Below are positions 52,763 to 61,217 of a stretch of DNA of 64,000 nucleotides, one piece after another. Where the stretch lies: positions 124,001 through 188,000 of the forward strand of contig NZ_JAESVB010000007.1 in the NCBI RefSeq assembly GCF_020618775.1. The letters are read 5' to 3'. The notes beneath the pieces were generated by a model, which was given only the letters and a program-made list of their open reading frames with translations, was not told where the DNA came from and made no database searches. Position numbers and translations under genes: made by a program. This DNA comes from Acidisoma silvae. GTDB taxonomy: Bacteria > Pseudomonadota > Alphaproteobacteria > Acetobacterales > Acetobacteraceae. The first letter of the stretch is position 1. Every line of letters begins with the position of its first letter.

Positions 52763-53641
52763 TCAGACCTCCGCGAGCGCCGCCTTCAGGCTGTCCGCCA
52801 GCGGCGTCGTCGGCCGCCCGATCAGCTTGGACAGCACGCCGCTATCATCGAACAGCGTATCGCTCACCGCCTGCGCACTGGCACCCGCCACCAGTTCGGC
52901 GATCGGGTCAGGCAGGCCCGCCCCCAGAAGCACGGCCTTGTAGTCGGCCTTGGGCAGATCCTGATAGGCCACGGGCTTGCCGCTGGCCGTGCTGAGCGCC
53001 GCCGCGAATTCCGCGAGCGTGAAGGCCGTATCGCCGGCCAGTTCGTAGGTCGCGCTGGCAGGGAGGCTTGCCGCCGTCAGCACCACTGCCGCCGCTTCGG
53101 CATAGTCGGCCCGGGCGGCCGCCGAGATGCGGCCCGCGCCGGAACTGCCGAGGACCACGCCATGGGCCAGCGCCGGGGCGATGGCGCCGAGGTAATTCTC
53201 CGTATACCAGCCGTTGCGCAGCAGGGCGTTCGCCAGGCCCGACTGGGCCACGGCGGCTTCCGTCGCGCGGTGATCGGCCGCCAGATCGAGCGGCGAGACA
53301 TCGGCATGCAGCACGCTGGTATAGGCCAGGAAAGAGACGCCGGCCGTCTTGGCCGCCGCGATCACCGCTTCATGCTGACCGATGCGGTGCTCCAGATCAT
53401 TGGAGGAGATCAGCAGCAGACGGTCGATCCCGGCCAAAGCCGGCCCCAGCGTTTCGGGACGATCGTAATCGGCGATGCGCCAGGCCACACCTTCGGCCGC
53501 GAAACTGGCCCCTGCGGCGGCGCTGCGCACCAAGGCGACGACCCGATCCGGTCCCGCCTTTTTCAGCAGGGCCGCGATAACAAGCCGGCCGAGCTGTCCG
53601 CTGGCACCCGTGACGGCAATACGCGGCTGATTGTCTGACAT
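52763..53641 (-). CDS. qorB: NAD(P)H-dependent quinone oxidoreductase, QorB/YtfG-like
   Basis: Atypical short-chain dehydrogenase (NmrA-like) of 292 residues. The nucleotide-binding glycine motif is TGASGQLGRLV near the N-terminus. GVSFLAYTSVLHADVSPLDLA and ALLRNGWYTENYL strongly parallel E. coli QorB, a quinone reductase. AGGAG lies upstream of the ATG. It is divergent from an HxlR-type regulator, the same arrangement as qorB and its regulator ytfH in E. coli. A small palindrome lies between the two genes. Confidence 0.88.
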   Translation of the reverse strand: MSDNQPRIAVTGASGQLGRLVIAALLKKAGPDRVVALVRSAAAGASFAAEGVAWRIADYDRPETLGPALAGIDRLLLISSNDLEHRIGQHEAVIAAAKTAGVSFLAYTSVLHADVSPLDLAADHRATEAAVAQSGLANALLRNGWYTENYLGAIAPALAHGVVLGSSGAGRISAAARADYAEAAAVVLTAASLPASATYELAGDTAFTLAEFAAALSTASGKPVAYQDLPKADYKAVLLGAGLPDPIAELVAGASAQAVSDTLFDDSGVLSKLIGRPTTPLADSLKAALAEV

Positions 53642-53657
53642 CTGTGATTCTCCTAAG

Positions 53658-53672
53658 GTCTCAATCTGAGAC
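53658..53672. promoter_or_regulatory. Likely operator of the HxlR-type regulator
   Basis: The perfect inverted repeat GTCTCA-ATC-TGAGAC lies 17 bases upstream of qorB and about 75 bases before the regulator gene. Dimeric HxlR proteins bind sites of this kind in the gap between divergent target genes. Confidence 0.65.
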
Positions 53673-53745
53673 TATTGGTAGAATGTCTGCGACAGGGGCG
53701 TAAGACGGCAGTTTTTCCTCCCCTGGTTACCGAAGGATAACCGCT

Positions 53746-54180
53746 TTGAACGATTTTTCCGCAGCCATCGCCCTGCCCGCCGCGATCACGACGCAGTTCA
53801 AGGACTGGGAGGCACGCGGTTTCGACGCCGACCGCTGCCCCATGCGCAATATCCTGGACCGGATCGGCGACAAATGGACCATGCTGGTGCTGATGGCGCT
53901 GGCCGTGGAGCCAAGGCGGTTCGGCATGCTGATGCGGGTCGTGCCGGATATCTCGAAACGCATGCTGACCCAGACATTGCGGCTGCTGGAGCGCGACGGG
54001 CTGATTACCCGTCATGTCTTCGCCACCACGCCGCCGAGCGTCGAATACCGGCTTTCGCCGCTGGGCTGTTCCGTTCTTGAACCCCTGCATGCCCTGGCGC
54101 AGTGGGCGGAAGCCAATTTCGCGTCGATCACCTTCGCCCGAGCCCGGTATGACGATGGCCTGGGCAGAACCGATCCGTGA
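53746..54180 (+). CDS. HxlR-family transcriptional regulator
   Basis: A 144-residue winged-helix regulator. The HxlR core is [19 protein letters not shown], then [25 protein letters not shown] (given by its ends RFGML and [11 protein letters not shown]). The start is a TTG at 53746 with AAGGA eight bases upstream; the first downstream ATG would cut into the domain. By position it is the redox or electrophile sensor for qorB, like QorR/YtfH in E. coli. Cys32 in the CPM motif is the residue usually modified in this group. Confidence 0.88.
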   Translation: MNDFSAAIALPAAITTQFKDWEARGFDADRCPMRNILDRIGDKWTMLVLMALAVEPRRFGMLMRVVPDISKRMLTQTLRLLERDGLITRHVFATTPPSVEYRLSPLGCSVLEPLHALAQWAEANFASITFARARYDDGLGRTDP

Positions 54181-54218
54181 GGCTTTGACAGCCCGGCGCG
54201 GCCCTATAGAAAGGCCCT

Positions 54219-55445
54219 ATGTCGCGTCAGCCCCGTATCGAGTTTCCGACCCCCGTCTTCATCACCGAAAGCGATCAGCTCGCCGCCCTTTGCGCGCGGC
54301 TGGCCGAGGAGCCCTTCGTCACCATCGACACGGAATTCATCCGTGAGCGGACCTATTGGCCCGAACTCTGCGTTGTGCAGCTTGGCGGCGTCAACGATGT
54401 CGCGGTGATCGACGCCCAGGCCGAAGGCATGGACATGGCCCCGCTCGGCGCGCTGCTGGCCAATGATCGCGTGACCAAGGTCTTCCACGCCGCGCGGCAG
54501 GATGTAGAGATTTTCCTGCTCATGTTCGGCGCGACGCCGGTGCCGATTTTCGACACCCAGATTGCCGCTATGGTCGCGGGTTTCGGCGATCAGGTCGGCT
54601 ATGACGCTCTGGTTTCGGCGCTGACCGGCACGCAGATCGACAAATCCCATCGCTTCAGCGACTGGTCAGCCCGCCCTCTCTCGGCCTCGCAGCTGGCTTA
54701 CGCGGCGGCCGACGTGACCCATCTGCGCATCGTCTACCAGAAGCTGCTGTCGCGCCTGGAGCGCGAGGATCGTGGCGACTGGGTGCAGGAAGAAATGGCC
54801 GCGCTGACCGAGCCCAGCCTCTATCGCACGGACCCGGAAACGATGTGGCAGCGCCTGAAGCTGCGCCCCAGCAACCGCCGGCAGGCCGGTCTGCTGCGCG
54901 CCATCGCCGCCTGGCGGGAGCGCGAAGCCCAGCGCGTCAATATTCCGCGCGGGCGGCTGCTGAAGGATGAGGCGATCCCCGAGATCGCGGCTCTTGCGCC
55001 CGAGGATGCCGAGGCCCTGACGCGCGCACGCGGCATCACACGCGGTTTCGCCGAAGGCAAAAGCGGCGTGTCGCTGCTGGCCGCCATTGCCGCCGCGAAA
55101 TCTCTGCCGGACGATGCCCTGCCGGAGATCGCGCCACGCGGCGATCGGGACGGGCCGCGCCCCTCACCGGCTTTGGTCGCCCTGCTGCGCGTGCTGCTGG
55201 CCGCGAAGAGCGAGGAACATGGCGTAGCGCCGAGGCTGCTGGCGTCGTCGGACGATCTCGACCGTCTGGCGACGGAAGCCGAGCCCGCTGTTCCGGCGAC
55301 CCAGGGCTGGCGCCGCCGGATGTTCGGCGAGGATGCGATGGCTTTGCGGGACGGCCGGGTGGCGCTTGCCACGCGGGGCAAGCGCATCCGTCTCATTCAT
55401 CTGGATGCGGAAGCACCGGCCCCCGAAGCCGAGGCCGAAGCCTGA
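54219..55445 (+). CDS. rnd: Ribonuclease D
   Basis: A 3'-5' exoribonuclease of 408 residues. The DEDDy site is visible as FVTIDTEFI, VFHAARQDVEIF and LAYAAADVTHL. Two HRDC-like helical regions follow (around 210-290), as in E. coli RNase D. The C-terminal 100 residues are a less conserved tail rich in Ala and Glu. It is separated from the HxlR gene by 38 bases and is probably independent. Confidence 0.94.
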   Translation: MSRQPRIEFPTPVFITESDQLAALCARLAEEPFVTIDTEFIRERTYWPELCVVQLGGVNDVAVIDAQAEGMDMAPLGALLANDRVTKVFHAARQDVEIFLLMFGATPVPIFDTQIAAMVAGFGDQVGYDALVSALTGTQIDKSHRFSDWSARPLSASQLAYAAADVTHLRIVYQKLLSRLEREDRGDWVQEEMAALTEPSLYRTDPETMWQRLKLRPSNRRQAGLLRAIAAWREREAQRVNIPRGRLLKDEAIPEIAALAPEDAEALTRARGITRGFAEGKSGVSLLAAIAAAKSLPDDALPEIAPRGDRDGPRPSPALVALLRVLLAAKSEEHGVAPRLLASSDDLDRLATEAEPAVPATQGWRRRMFGEDAMALRDGRVALATRGKRIRLIHLDAEAPAPEAEAEA

Positions 55446-55472
55446 GACGCCGACCGAAACGCAGTGCGGGGC

Positions 55473-55898
55473 TTACGCCCCAGCTGCCTCGATCTCGTCT
55501 TCATCGTCGAACTGCACGATGGCTTTAGCCGCCGTCCGGCCACGCGGCGCCGTCGCACGCGTTTTGGCCGGCTTCGGCACATCCTGCCGGGACTGCCGCT
55601 CGGCGCGCCGCTCCAGGCTTTCCAGCTTCACCGTCAGGGCATCGACCTGCTCCGAGGCTTCGACATAGGACAGCCGCAGATCCTTGTTCTTGAAGCGCAA
55701 CGTCGCATTCGCGCGTTCCAGCTTTTCGATGCGGGCGCGCAGTTCGTCCTTGCTGGCTGCCGGCGACGCGGCCGCCAGCTTCACGGACGCCTGACGCGCG
55801 GCAGAGGCCGCCGAGGATTTTGCCGCAGCCGCGCGGGGTGACTCCGCTGCCTTGGTGCGGCCGACATATTTAGGCTTGGTGGTCATCGCTCGGGCCAT
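55473..55898 (-). CDS. Hypothetical basic coiled-coil protein
   Basis: A 141-residue protein. The N-terminal third is Ala/Ser/Lys-rich and disordered. The middle (about 50-100) is a coiled coil beginning SKDELRARIEKLERANA. The tail is Lys/Arg/Thr-rich and ends in an acidic patch (QFDDEDEIEAAGA). GGAGGG lies eight bases before the ATG at 55898. It converges with rnd. Such proteins occur in alphaproteobacteria without known function; DNA binding is a guess. Confidence 0.7.
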   Translation of the reverse strand: MARAMTTKPKYVGRTKAAESPRAAAAKSSAASAARQASVKLAAASPAASKDELRARIEKLERANATLRFKNKDLRLSYVEASEQVDALTVKLESLERRAERQSRQDVPKPAKTRATAPRGRTAAKAIVQFDDEDEIEAAGA

Positions 55899-55986
55899 GG
55901 ATCAACCCTCCTCAAGTTTGCTGTTCTCAGAGTTTCGTGGATGTCTTGACGCGATATGTGTGCGCCATTGCGATAGGTCGAGGGCC

Positions 55987-56015
55987 TCTGCGGCGATTTT
56001 TTATATCGCCGCAGA
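55987..56015. repeat. Perfect hairpin downstream of the Fsr gene
   Basis: TCTGCGGCGAT pairs perfectly with ATCGCCGCAGA around an AT-rich seven-base loop. It lies 27 bases past the Fsr stop on the minus strand. No T run follows, so it is only a possible terminator. Confidence 0.5.
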
Positions 56016-56041
56016 AAATTACTTGAATGGTCAGCGATGCA

Positions 56042-57262
56042 TTAGCCGTGCTGGGGTGCGCGGATATGCGGCAGGAAAGCGGCAAGAAGACCGATCACCG
56101 GCAAGAACGAACAGATTTCATAGGTCGTCACAATTCCAAAATGATCGGCAATAACACCGATTGCAGCCGCACCCAGACCACCCATGCCGAAAGCCAAACC
56201 GAAAAACAGGCCTGATATCAAGCCGACACGGCCAGGCACCAGTTCTTGCGCATAGACAATCATAGCCGGCATGGCGGAGGAAAGCACAAATCCAATAATG
56301 AAAGAGAGCACAACAGTCCAGCCGAGTCCGACATAGGGCAAGGCCAGCGTGAAGGGCAAAATCCCAAGGATCGAGACCCAGATTACGAGTTTGCGACCGA
56401 TCCTGTCACCGATGGGGCCGCCGAAAACCGTGCCGAGCGCCGCACCGCCAAGAAAAATGAACAGCAGCAACTGCGCCGTCTGCACGGAAACCTTGAACTG
56501 ATGGATTAGATAAAAAGTATAGTAACTGGAAATACTAGCCAAATAGAAGAACTTCGAGAAGACGAGCGCGATCAGGATGACCATGGTGATGATGACGCGC
56601 GACTGCGGCAGCGCCTCATGCGGATGCATGTGCGCGCGCGGACGACGGCGGTTGCTCACGATTTTCTGTTGATACCAGCGGCCGACCGCGCCGAGCACGA
56701 CCATGCCCAGCAGCGCTATCCCTGAAAACCAGACAATGCTGCGCTGGCCATGCGGCACGACAATGAATGCCGCCAGCACCGGGCCGAGCGCGGTGCCGGC
56801 ATTGCCGCCGACCTGAAAGACAGATTGTGCCAGCCCGTGCCGCCCGCCGGAGGAGAGGCGCGCCACGCGCGACGACTCCGGGTGAAAAATGGATGACCCG
56901 ATTCCGATCATCGCAGCGGCGACCAGAAGAAACGGATAGCTGCTGGCGCGCGACAGCAGGATGAGTCCGATCATTGTGAAGCCCATCCCGAGGGACAACG
57001 AATAGGGCTGCGGCCGCTTATCGGTCGCCATGCCGACCAGCGGCTGCAGCAGGGACGCCGTCACCTGGAAGACGAAGGTCAGAAAGCCGATCTGCACGAA
57101 ATTGAGCTGGAACTGTTGTTTCAGATTGGGATAGATCGCCGGCAGCAGAGACTGCATGGTGTCGTTGAGGAAGTGAGAGAAGCTGATCGCCAGCAGGACC
57201 GCGAAGACCACGCCCTCCGGCGGTAGAGCGCGGCTTTCCGGGCTCGTTGTCGTACTGCTCAT
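56042..57262 (-). CDS. fsr: Fosmidomycin resistance (Fsr) family MFS efflux pump
   Basis: A 12-helix major facilitator protein of 406 residues. Family-specific segments match E. coli Fsr closely: ISFSHFLNDTMQSLLPAIYP, GSSIFHPESSRVARLSSGG, HGLAQSVFQVGGNAGT, YLASISSYYTFYLI and GLFFGLAFGMGGLGAA. Fsr exports fosmidomycin, an inhibitor of the MEP enzyme Dxr, and possibly other compounds. The ATG at 57262 is preferred (AGGA upstream); the frame to 57358 is Arg/Gly-rich and not family-like. It stands alone on the minus strand, divergent from der. Confidence 0.93.
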   Translation of the reverse strand: MSSTTTSPESRALPPEGVVFAVLLAISFSHFLNDTMQSLLPAIYPNLKQQFQLNFVQIGFLTFVFQVTASLLQPLVGMATDKRPQPYSLSLGMGFTMIGLILLSRASSYPFLLVAAAMIGIGSSIFHPESSRVARLSSGGRHGLAQSVFQVGGNAGTALGPVLAAFIVVPHGQRSIVWFSGIALLGMVVLGAVGRWYQQKIVSNRRRPRAHMHPHEALPQSRVIITMVILIALVFSKFFYLASISSYYTFYLIHQFKVSVQTAQLLLFIFLGGAALGTVFGGPIGDRIGRKLVIWVSILGILPFTLALPYVGLGWTVVLSFIIGFVLSSAMPAMIVYAQELVPGRVGLISGLFFGLAFGMGGLGAAAIGVIADHFGIVTTYEICSFLPVIGLLAAFLPHIRAPQHG

Positions 57263-57414
57263 CTGTTCCTGTCCTTCCTCCCGAAGATCAGACCTGCGGA
57301 GAAGGATTCCCCCGCCGGCCCACCTTCGGCCTTGTCCCGCTCGTCTGGCGCTGACCACACATTCCGGATAACCACTTACCCGTAACCATCCTTTGGCAGT
57401 ATTGCCCCTCGCGC

Positions 57415-58797
57415 ATGGAAACCCCGCTTGTCGTCATCGCCGGACGCCCCAACGTCGGCAAAAGCAGCCTGTTCAACCGCCTCATTGGGCGGCGTCAGGC
57501 ATTGGTTGCAGATCAGCCAGGACTGACGCGCGACCGTCAGGAAGCCACCTGCCGCATCGGCGGCCGCATGGTTCGCATCGCCGATACCGCAGGGCTTGAG
57601 GAAGCACCGCCGGAAAGCCTCTCGGGCCGGATGCGGCAAGGTGCCGCAACCATTCTGGAACAGGCCGACCTCATTTTGTTCGTGGTCGATGCGCGCGCCG
57701 GCATCCTGCCGCCCGACGCTCATTTCGGCACCTGGCTGCGCCGCCTCGGCCGCCCTGTGCTGCTGGTGGCCAATAAGACCGAAGGCCGCGTCGGCTACGC
57801 CAATGCCGTCGACGCCTATTCGCTCGGCCTCGGCGAGCCGCTGCTGGTCTCGGCCGAACACGGTGAAGGCATCAGCTCGCTGATGGCCGATATCGCCGCC
57901 GCCCTGCCGCCGCCCGCGACTAAGATCCGCGACGAGGATGTGGAAGAGGCGGAAGAGCTGACGGCCGCCGAAGACCCCGGCAAGCCGCTGAAATTGGTTA
58001 TTCTGGGCCGCCCGAACGCCGGCAAGTCCACGCTCGTCAATCGCCTTCTGGGCGAGGACAGGATGCTGACCGGCCCGGAACCCGGCATTACGCGCGACGC
58101 CATCACCCTGCCGCTGCATGACATCGAGGGCCGCGCCTATCAGCTGGTGGATACCGCCGGCCTGCGCCGCCGCGCCCGCGTGCAGAACGAAATCGAAAAA
58201 ATGTCGACCGGCGCCAGCATCAACGCCATGCGCTTCGCGGAAGTCGTGGTTCTGGTGGTCGATGCCGTCGACGGCCTGCATGACCAGGATCTTCAGATCG
58301 CCCGTCTCGTGGAGCGCGAGGGCCGCGCGATGGTCGTGGCACTCAATAAATGGGATGCGGTGGAAGACCGCGACGCGACTCGCAAAGCGGTGTCCGACCG
58401 GCTGGAACGCAGCCTGGCGCAGCTCAAGGGCATTCCGGTGGTGACGCTCAGCGCGGTCACCGGCGCGTCGGTGCATAAACTGCTGCCGGCGGTGCGGCAG
58501 GTCTATGCGACCTGGAACAAGCGCATCACCACCTCCGCCCTCAACCGCTGGTTCGAGGACGCGCTCGGCCGTCACCCGCCGCCGAACGTGTCCGGCCGCC
58601 GCCTGAAGCTGCGCTATGTCACGCAGGCGACCGCACGGCCGCCGACTTTCGTGGTGTTCGGCACCCGCGCCGAAGGCACGCCCGAGGATTACCGGCGCTA
58701 TCTCGTCAACGAATTGCGCAATATCTTCGACCTGCCGGGCACGCCCATCCGCCTCGATTTCCGCGGCACCGTGAACCCCTACGACGACAAAGATTAA
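57415..58797 (+). CDS. der: Ribosome-assembly GTPase Der (EngA)
   Basis: Essential double GTPase for 50S assembly, 460 residues. The first P-loop is GRPNVGKS (10-17) with DTAGLEE as G3. The second is GRPNAGKS (near 200) with DTAGLRRR. A KH-like C-terminal domain follows from about residue 375. The G4 motifs are ANKTEG and LNKWD; the first is the degenerate form often seen in domain 1. It diverges from the Fsr gene. Confidence 0.97.
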   Translation: METPLVVIAGRPNVGKSSLFNRLIGRRQALVADQPGLTRDRQEATCRIGGRMVRIADTAGLEEAPPESLSGRMRQGAATILEQADLILFVVDARAGILPPDAHFGTWLRRLGRPVLLVANKTEGRVGYANAVDAYSLGLGEPLLVSAEHGEGISSLMADIAAALPPPATKIRDEDVEEAEELTAAEDPGKPLKLVILGRPNAGKSTLVNRLLGEDRMLTGPEPGITRDAITLPLHDIEGRAYQLVDTAGLRRRARVQNEIEKMSTGASINAMRFAEVVVLVVDAVDGLHDQDLQIARLVEREGRAMVVALNKWDAVEDRDATRKAVSDRLERSLAQLKGIPVVTLSAVTGASVHKLLPAVRQVYATWNKRITTSALNRWFEDALGRHPPPNVSGRRLKLRYVTQATARPPTFVVFGTRAEGTPEDYRRYLVNELRNIFDLPGTPIRLDFRGTVNPYDDKD

Positions 58798-58819
58798 TTT
58801 CTTTCGATTTCCGCGCGTT

Positions 58820-58838
58820 AGCCGGATGAGTTCCGGCT
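58820..58838 (+). terminator. Weak terminator-like hairpin after der
   Basis: AGCCGGA pairs with TCCGGCT around a five-base loop, 20 bases after the der stop and followed by CTCTCTT. It could end the der transcript. Confidence 0.4.
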
Positions 58839-58878
58839 CTCTTGCGTGCTTGACGCGACGCGTCGCGAGTCCCTAGAA

Positions 58879-58912
58879 GAACAAAGTTGCCGCTTTGTTC
58901 GCGTTCGGTTTC
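58879..58912 (+). promoter_or_regulatory. Palindrome and possible SOS box upstream of lexA
   Basis: GAACAAAG and CTTTGTTC form a perfect inverted repeat (58879-58886 with 58893-58900). From 58897, GTTC is followed seven bases later by GTTT, one base away from the alphaproteobacterial LexA box GTTC-N7-GTTC. A possible promoter (TTGACG at 58850, CTAGAA 17 bases later) lies just upstream. Confidence 0.5.
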
Positions 58913-58994
58913 GTGACGTTTCGGGCCTGCTTGGGTCCGGTCACGCTCTGTTCCGGTCATTGGTGGCACAGCGAGGCAACCAAGGGGCCCGATC

Positions 58995-59738
58995 ATGTTG
59001 ACGCGCAAGCAGCACGAGCTGCTCATGTTCATCGACCGTCATCTCAAAGCCTCCGGCTATTCGCCGAGCTTCGACGAGATGAAGGAAGCGCTGAGCCTCC
59101 GATCCAAATCCGGCATTCACCGGCTGATTTCGGCATTGGAGGAACGCGGCTTCCTCAGCCGCCGCCACCATCAGGCGCGGGCGCTGGAAGTGCTGAAACT
59201 GCCTGGCGAAGCCGCCATGGCGCTGGTCAGCGACCGCAAGACGGCGGCAGCCGAAACGCCCAAGCGCGCCGACCCGGCGCCGGGCTTCGCCCCCACCGTC
59301 ATTCAGGGTGACTTCTCGCCGCGCCTGGCAGGCGTTCGCGCCGCCCCGGAAGTCAGCGCCGTGCAGCTGCCGCTTTACGGCCGTATCGCCGCCGGCCTGC
59401 CGATCGAAGCGATGCGCGATACCTCGACCTTCATCGAGGTGCCGGTCGCCATGCTGGGCACGGGGGAGCATTACGCGCTCGAAATCGCCGGCGATTCGAT
59501 GATCGATGCCGGCATCTGGGACGGCGATACCGTCGTCATCCGCCGCGCCGATACGGCCGAGAACGGCACTATCGTGGTGGCTTTGGTGGATGAGGAGGAA
59601 GTGACCCTCAAGCGGCTGCGCCGCCGGGGCAATTCCGTCGCGCTGGAACCCGCCAATCCGCGCCACGAAAGCCGCATCTTTCCGGCCGAGCGCGTGCGCG
59701 TGCAGGGCAAGCTGGTCGGGCTGATGCGGCGCTATTGA
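58995..59738 (+). CDS. lexA: LexA repressor
   Basis: SOS repressor and self-cleaving protease, 247 residues. The N-terminal winged helix starts [10 protein letters not shown] and includes [11 protein letters not shown] and SKSGIHRLI. The S24 domain has the Ala133-Gly134 cleavage site in GRIAAGLP, catalytic Ser168 in AGDSM and catalytic Lys206 in VTLKRLRR. The linker is unusually long (about 65-120), which is normal in alphaproteobacteria. Nearby ruvCAB are typical SOS-linked genes. Confidence 0.96.
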   Translation: MLTRKQHELLMFIDRHLKASGYSPSFDEMKEALSLRSKSGIHRLISALEERGFLSRRHHQARALEVLKLPGEAAMALVSDRKTAAAETPKRADPAPGFAPTVIQGDFSPRLAGVRAAPEVSAVQLPLYGRIAAGLPIEAMRDTSTFIEVPVAMLGTGEHYALEIAGDSMIDAGIWDGDTVVIRRADTAENGTIVVALVDEEEVTLKRLRRRGNSVALEPANPRHESRIFPAERVRVQGKLVGLMRRY

Positions 59739-59815
59739 GCGGAGCCGGTCGCAACGCTTGTTCAGCGAACGGAACGGTGGCAATTTTTACGTCCGTTTGC
59801 CAGCAGGAGGCTGCC

Positions 59816-60067
59816 ATGGCGATCATGAACGTGTCTCTGCCTGACCCACTGCGCAATTGGGTGCAGGAACGGATCGACGCTGGCGACTACGCTAGCGCCA
59901 GCGATTATGTGCAAGATCTCATTCAGCGTGACCGAACCGAGGCCGAGCAGCACGAAACCATGATTGCGATGCTGGAAGCCGCAGAAAAAAGCGGCGTCTC
60001 GCCACGCTCGGTTCAGGACATCTTTGAATCTGTCGTGGAGAAGATGGCCGGCCGCGAAAGTGCCTAG
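59816..60067 (+). CDS. parD: ParD-like antitoxin (ribbon-helix-helix)
   Basis: An 83-residue antitoxin. The N-terminal ribbon is MAIMNVSLPDPLRNWVQERI, followed by ASASDYVQDLIQRD, which matches ParD/CopG antitoxins. The C-terminal half is the helical toxin-binding part. AGGAGG lies five bases before the ATG. Its stop overlaps the start of parE, the classic parDE coupling. The antitoxin frame is intact. Confidence 0.87.
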   Translation: MAIMNVSLPDPLRNWVQERIDAGDYASASDYVQDLIQRDRTEAEQHETMIAMLEAAEKSGVSPRSVQDIFESVVEKMAGRESA

Positions 60068-60348
60068 CTATCGGCTCTCTCGGCACTGACCGAGATGTTG
60101 AAAACATCGCCATCCTGTCCATCGAAAGCTGGGGAATAGAACGAGCCACGAGCTACGTGTTGGAATTGCGCAGCGTTTTCGCTCACCTTGCGCAGTTCCC
60201 CTCACTGGGCCGCCCATTTAGGTCCGGCGGCAGGCGCTATTGGCGCTTCGAGCATCGCAGCCACATCATTTTTTATCGGCAGGATCGGGACAATCTCAGG
60301 ATCATGCGCATCCTGCACCGCCGTCAGCGGCCGGAAACCTATATCTAG
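60060..60348 (+). pseudogene. parE: Frameshifted ParE-like toxin
   Basis: From the GTG at 60060 the frame reads VPSYRLSRH and stops at 60087-60089. One frame over, TDRDVENIAILSIESWGIE and the rest of a ParE toxin continue to the stop, including GRPFRSGGRRYWRFEHRSH and IIFYRQD. Joining the two needs one base less (or two more) near the CTCTCT run at 60075-60080. The downstream part lacks a usual start until GTG at 60157, which would give only 63 residues. The toxin is probably inactive unless the frame is restored. Confidence 0.78.
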
Positions 60349-60435
60349 GCTGGGCTGCACTTGACGCCGGCCCCTGGCTTGGCCGAGAGACCAGCCCAAT
60401 TGTCACATAGCCATAAGCCTTCCGGAGCCTGAACC

Positions 60436-61188
60436 ATGGCCGGTCATAGTCAGTTCAAGAATATCATGCATCGCAAGGGCGCGCAGGACGCCCGGCGCGG
60501 GCGGCAGTTCGCCAAGCTCATTCGCGAAATCACCGTCTCCGCCAAGCAGGGCCTGCCCGATCCGGCGGCCAATCCGCGCCTGCGCGCCGCCATCCAGGCC
60601 GCGCGCAAGGAGAATATGCCGAAAGACACGGTCGACCGCGCCATCAAGAAGGCCGCCACGGGCGGCGGCGGCGGCGACGACTATATCGAGGTGCGCTACG
60701 AAGGTTACGCGCCGCATGGCGTCGCCGTCATCGTCGAGGCGCTGACCGACAACCGCAACCGCACGGCCTCGGAAGTGCGCGCCTCCTTCAACAAATATGG
60801 CGGCGCCCTGGGCGAGACCAATTCCGTCAGCTTCATGTTCGACCGGCTATCCGTCATCCGCTTTCCCCTGGCCAGCGCCAGCGCCGACGACATGCTGGAG
60901 GCCGCCATCGAGGCCGGCGCCGACAATGTCGAAAGCACCGATGAGTTTCACGAAGTGACCGGCGCACCGGACAGCCTGGCCGCCATGCAGGACGCGCTGG
61001 AAAGCCGCTTCGGCGCCCCGGACACCGCGAAATTCGACTGGCGTCCGCGCGTCAGCGTACCGCTGGATGAAGATGCGGCAACATCCGTCTTCAAACTGCT
61101 GGATGTGCTGGACGAACTCGACGATGTGCAGAATGTCTATGCGAACTTCGACCTGCCCGAGTCGGTGTTGCAGAAGCTTTCCGCCTGA
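60436..61188 (+). CDS. yebC: YebC/PmpR family translation/transcription regulator
   Basis: A 250-residue protein with the family start [56 protein letters not shown] and [16 protein letters not shown] follow. YebC proteins occur in nearly all bacteria; some act as DNA-binding regulators, and recent work ties others to ribosomes stalled on proline runs. It directly precedes ruvC, as in many proteobacteria. Confidence 0.96.
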   Translation: MAGHSQFKNIMHRKGAQDARRGRQFAKLIREITVSAKQGLPDPAANPRLRAAIQAARKENMPKDTVDRAIKKAATGGGGGDDYIEVRYEGYAPHGVAVIVEALTDNRNRTASEVRASFNKYGGALGETNSVSFMFDRLSVIRFPLASASADDMLEAAIEAGADNVESTDEFHEVTGAPDSLAAMQDALESRFGAPDTAKFDWRPRVSVPLDEDAATSVFKLLDVLDELDDVQNVYANFDLPESVLQKLSA

Positions 61189-61217
61189 TTTCCACCCGAG
61201 AGGATGACGCGCTGGCT

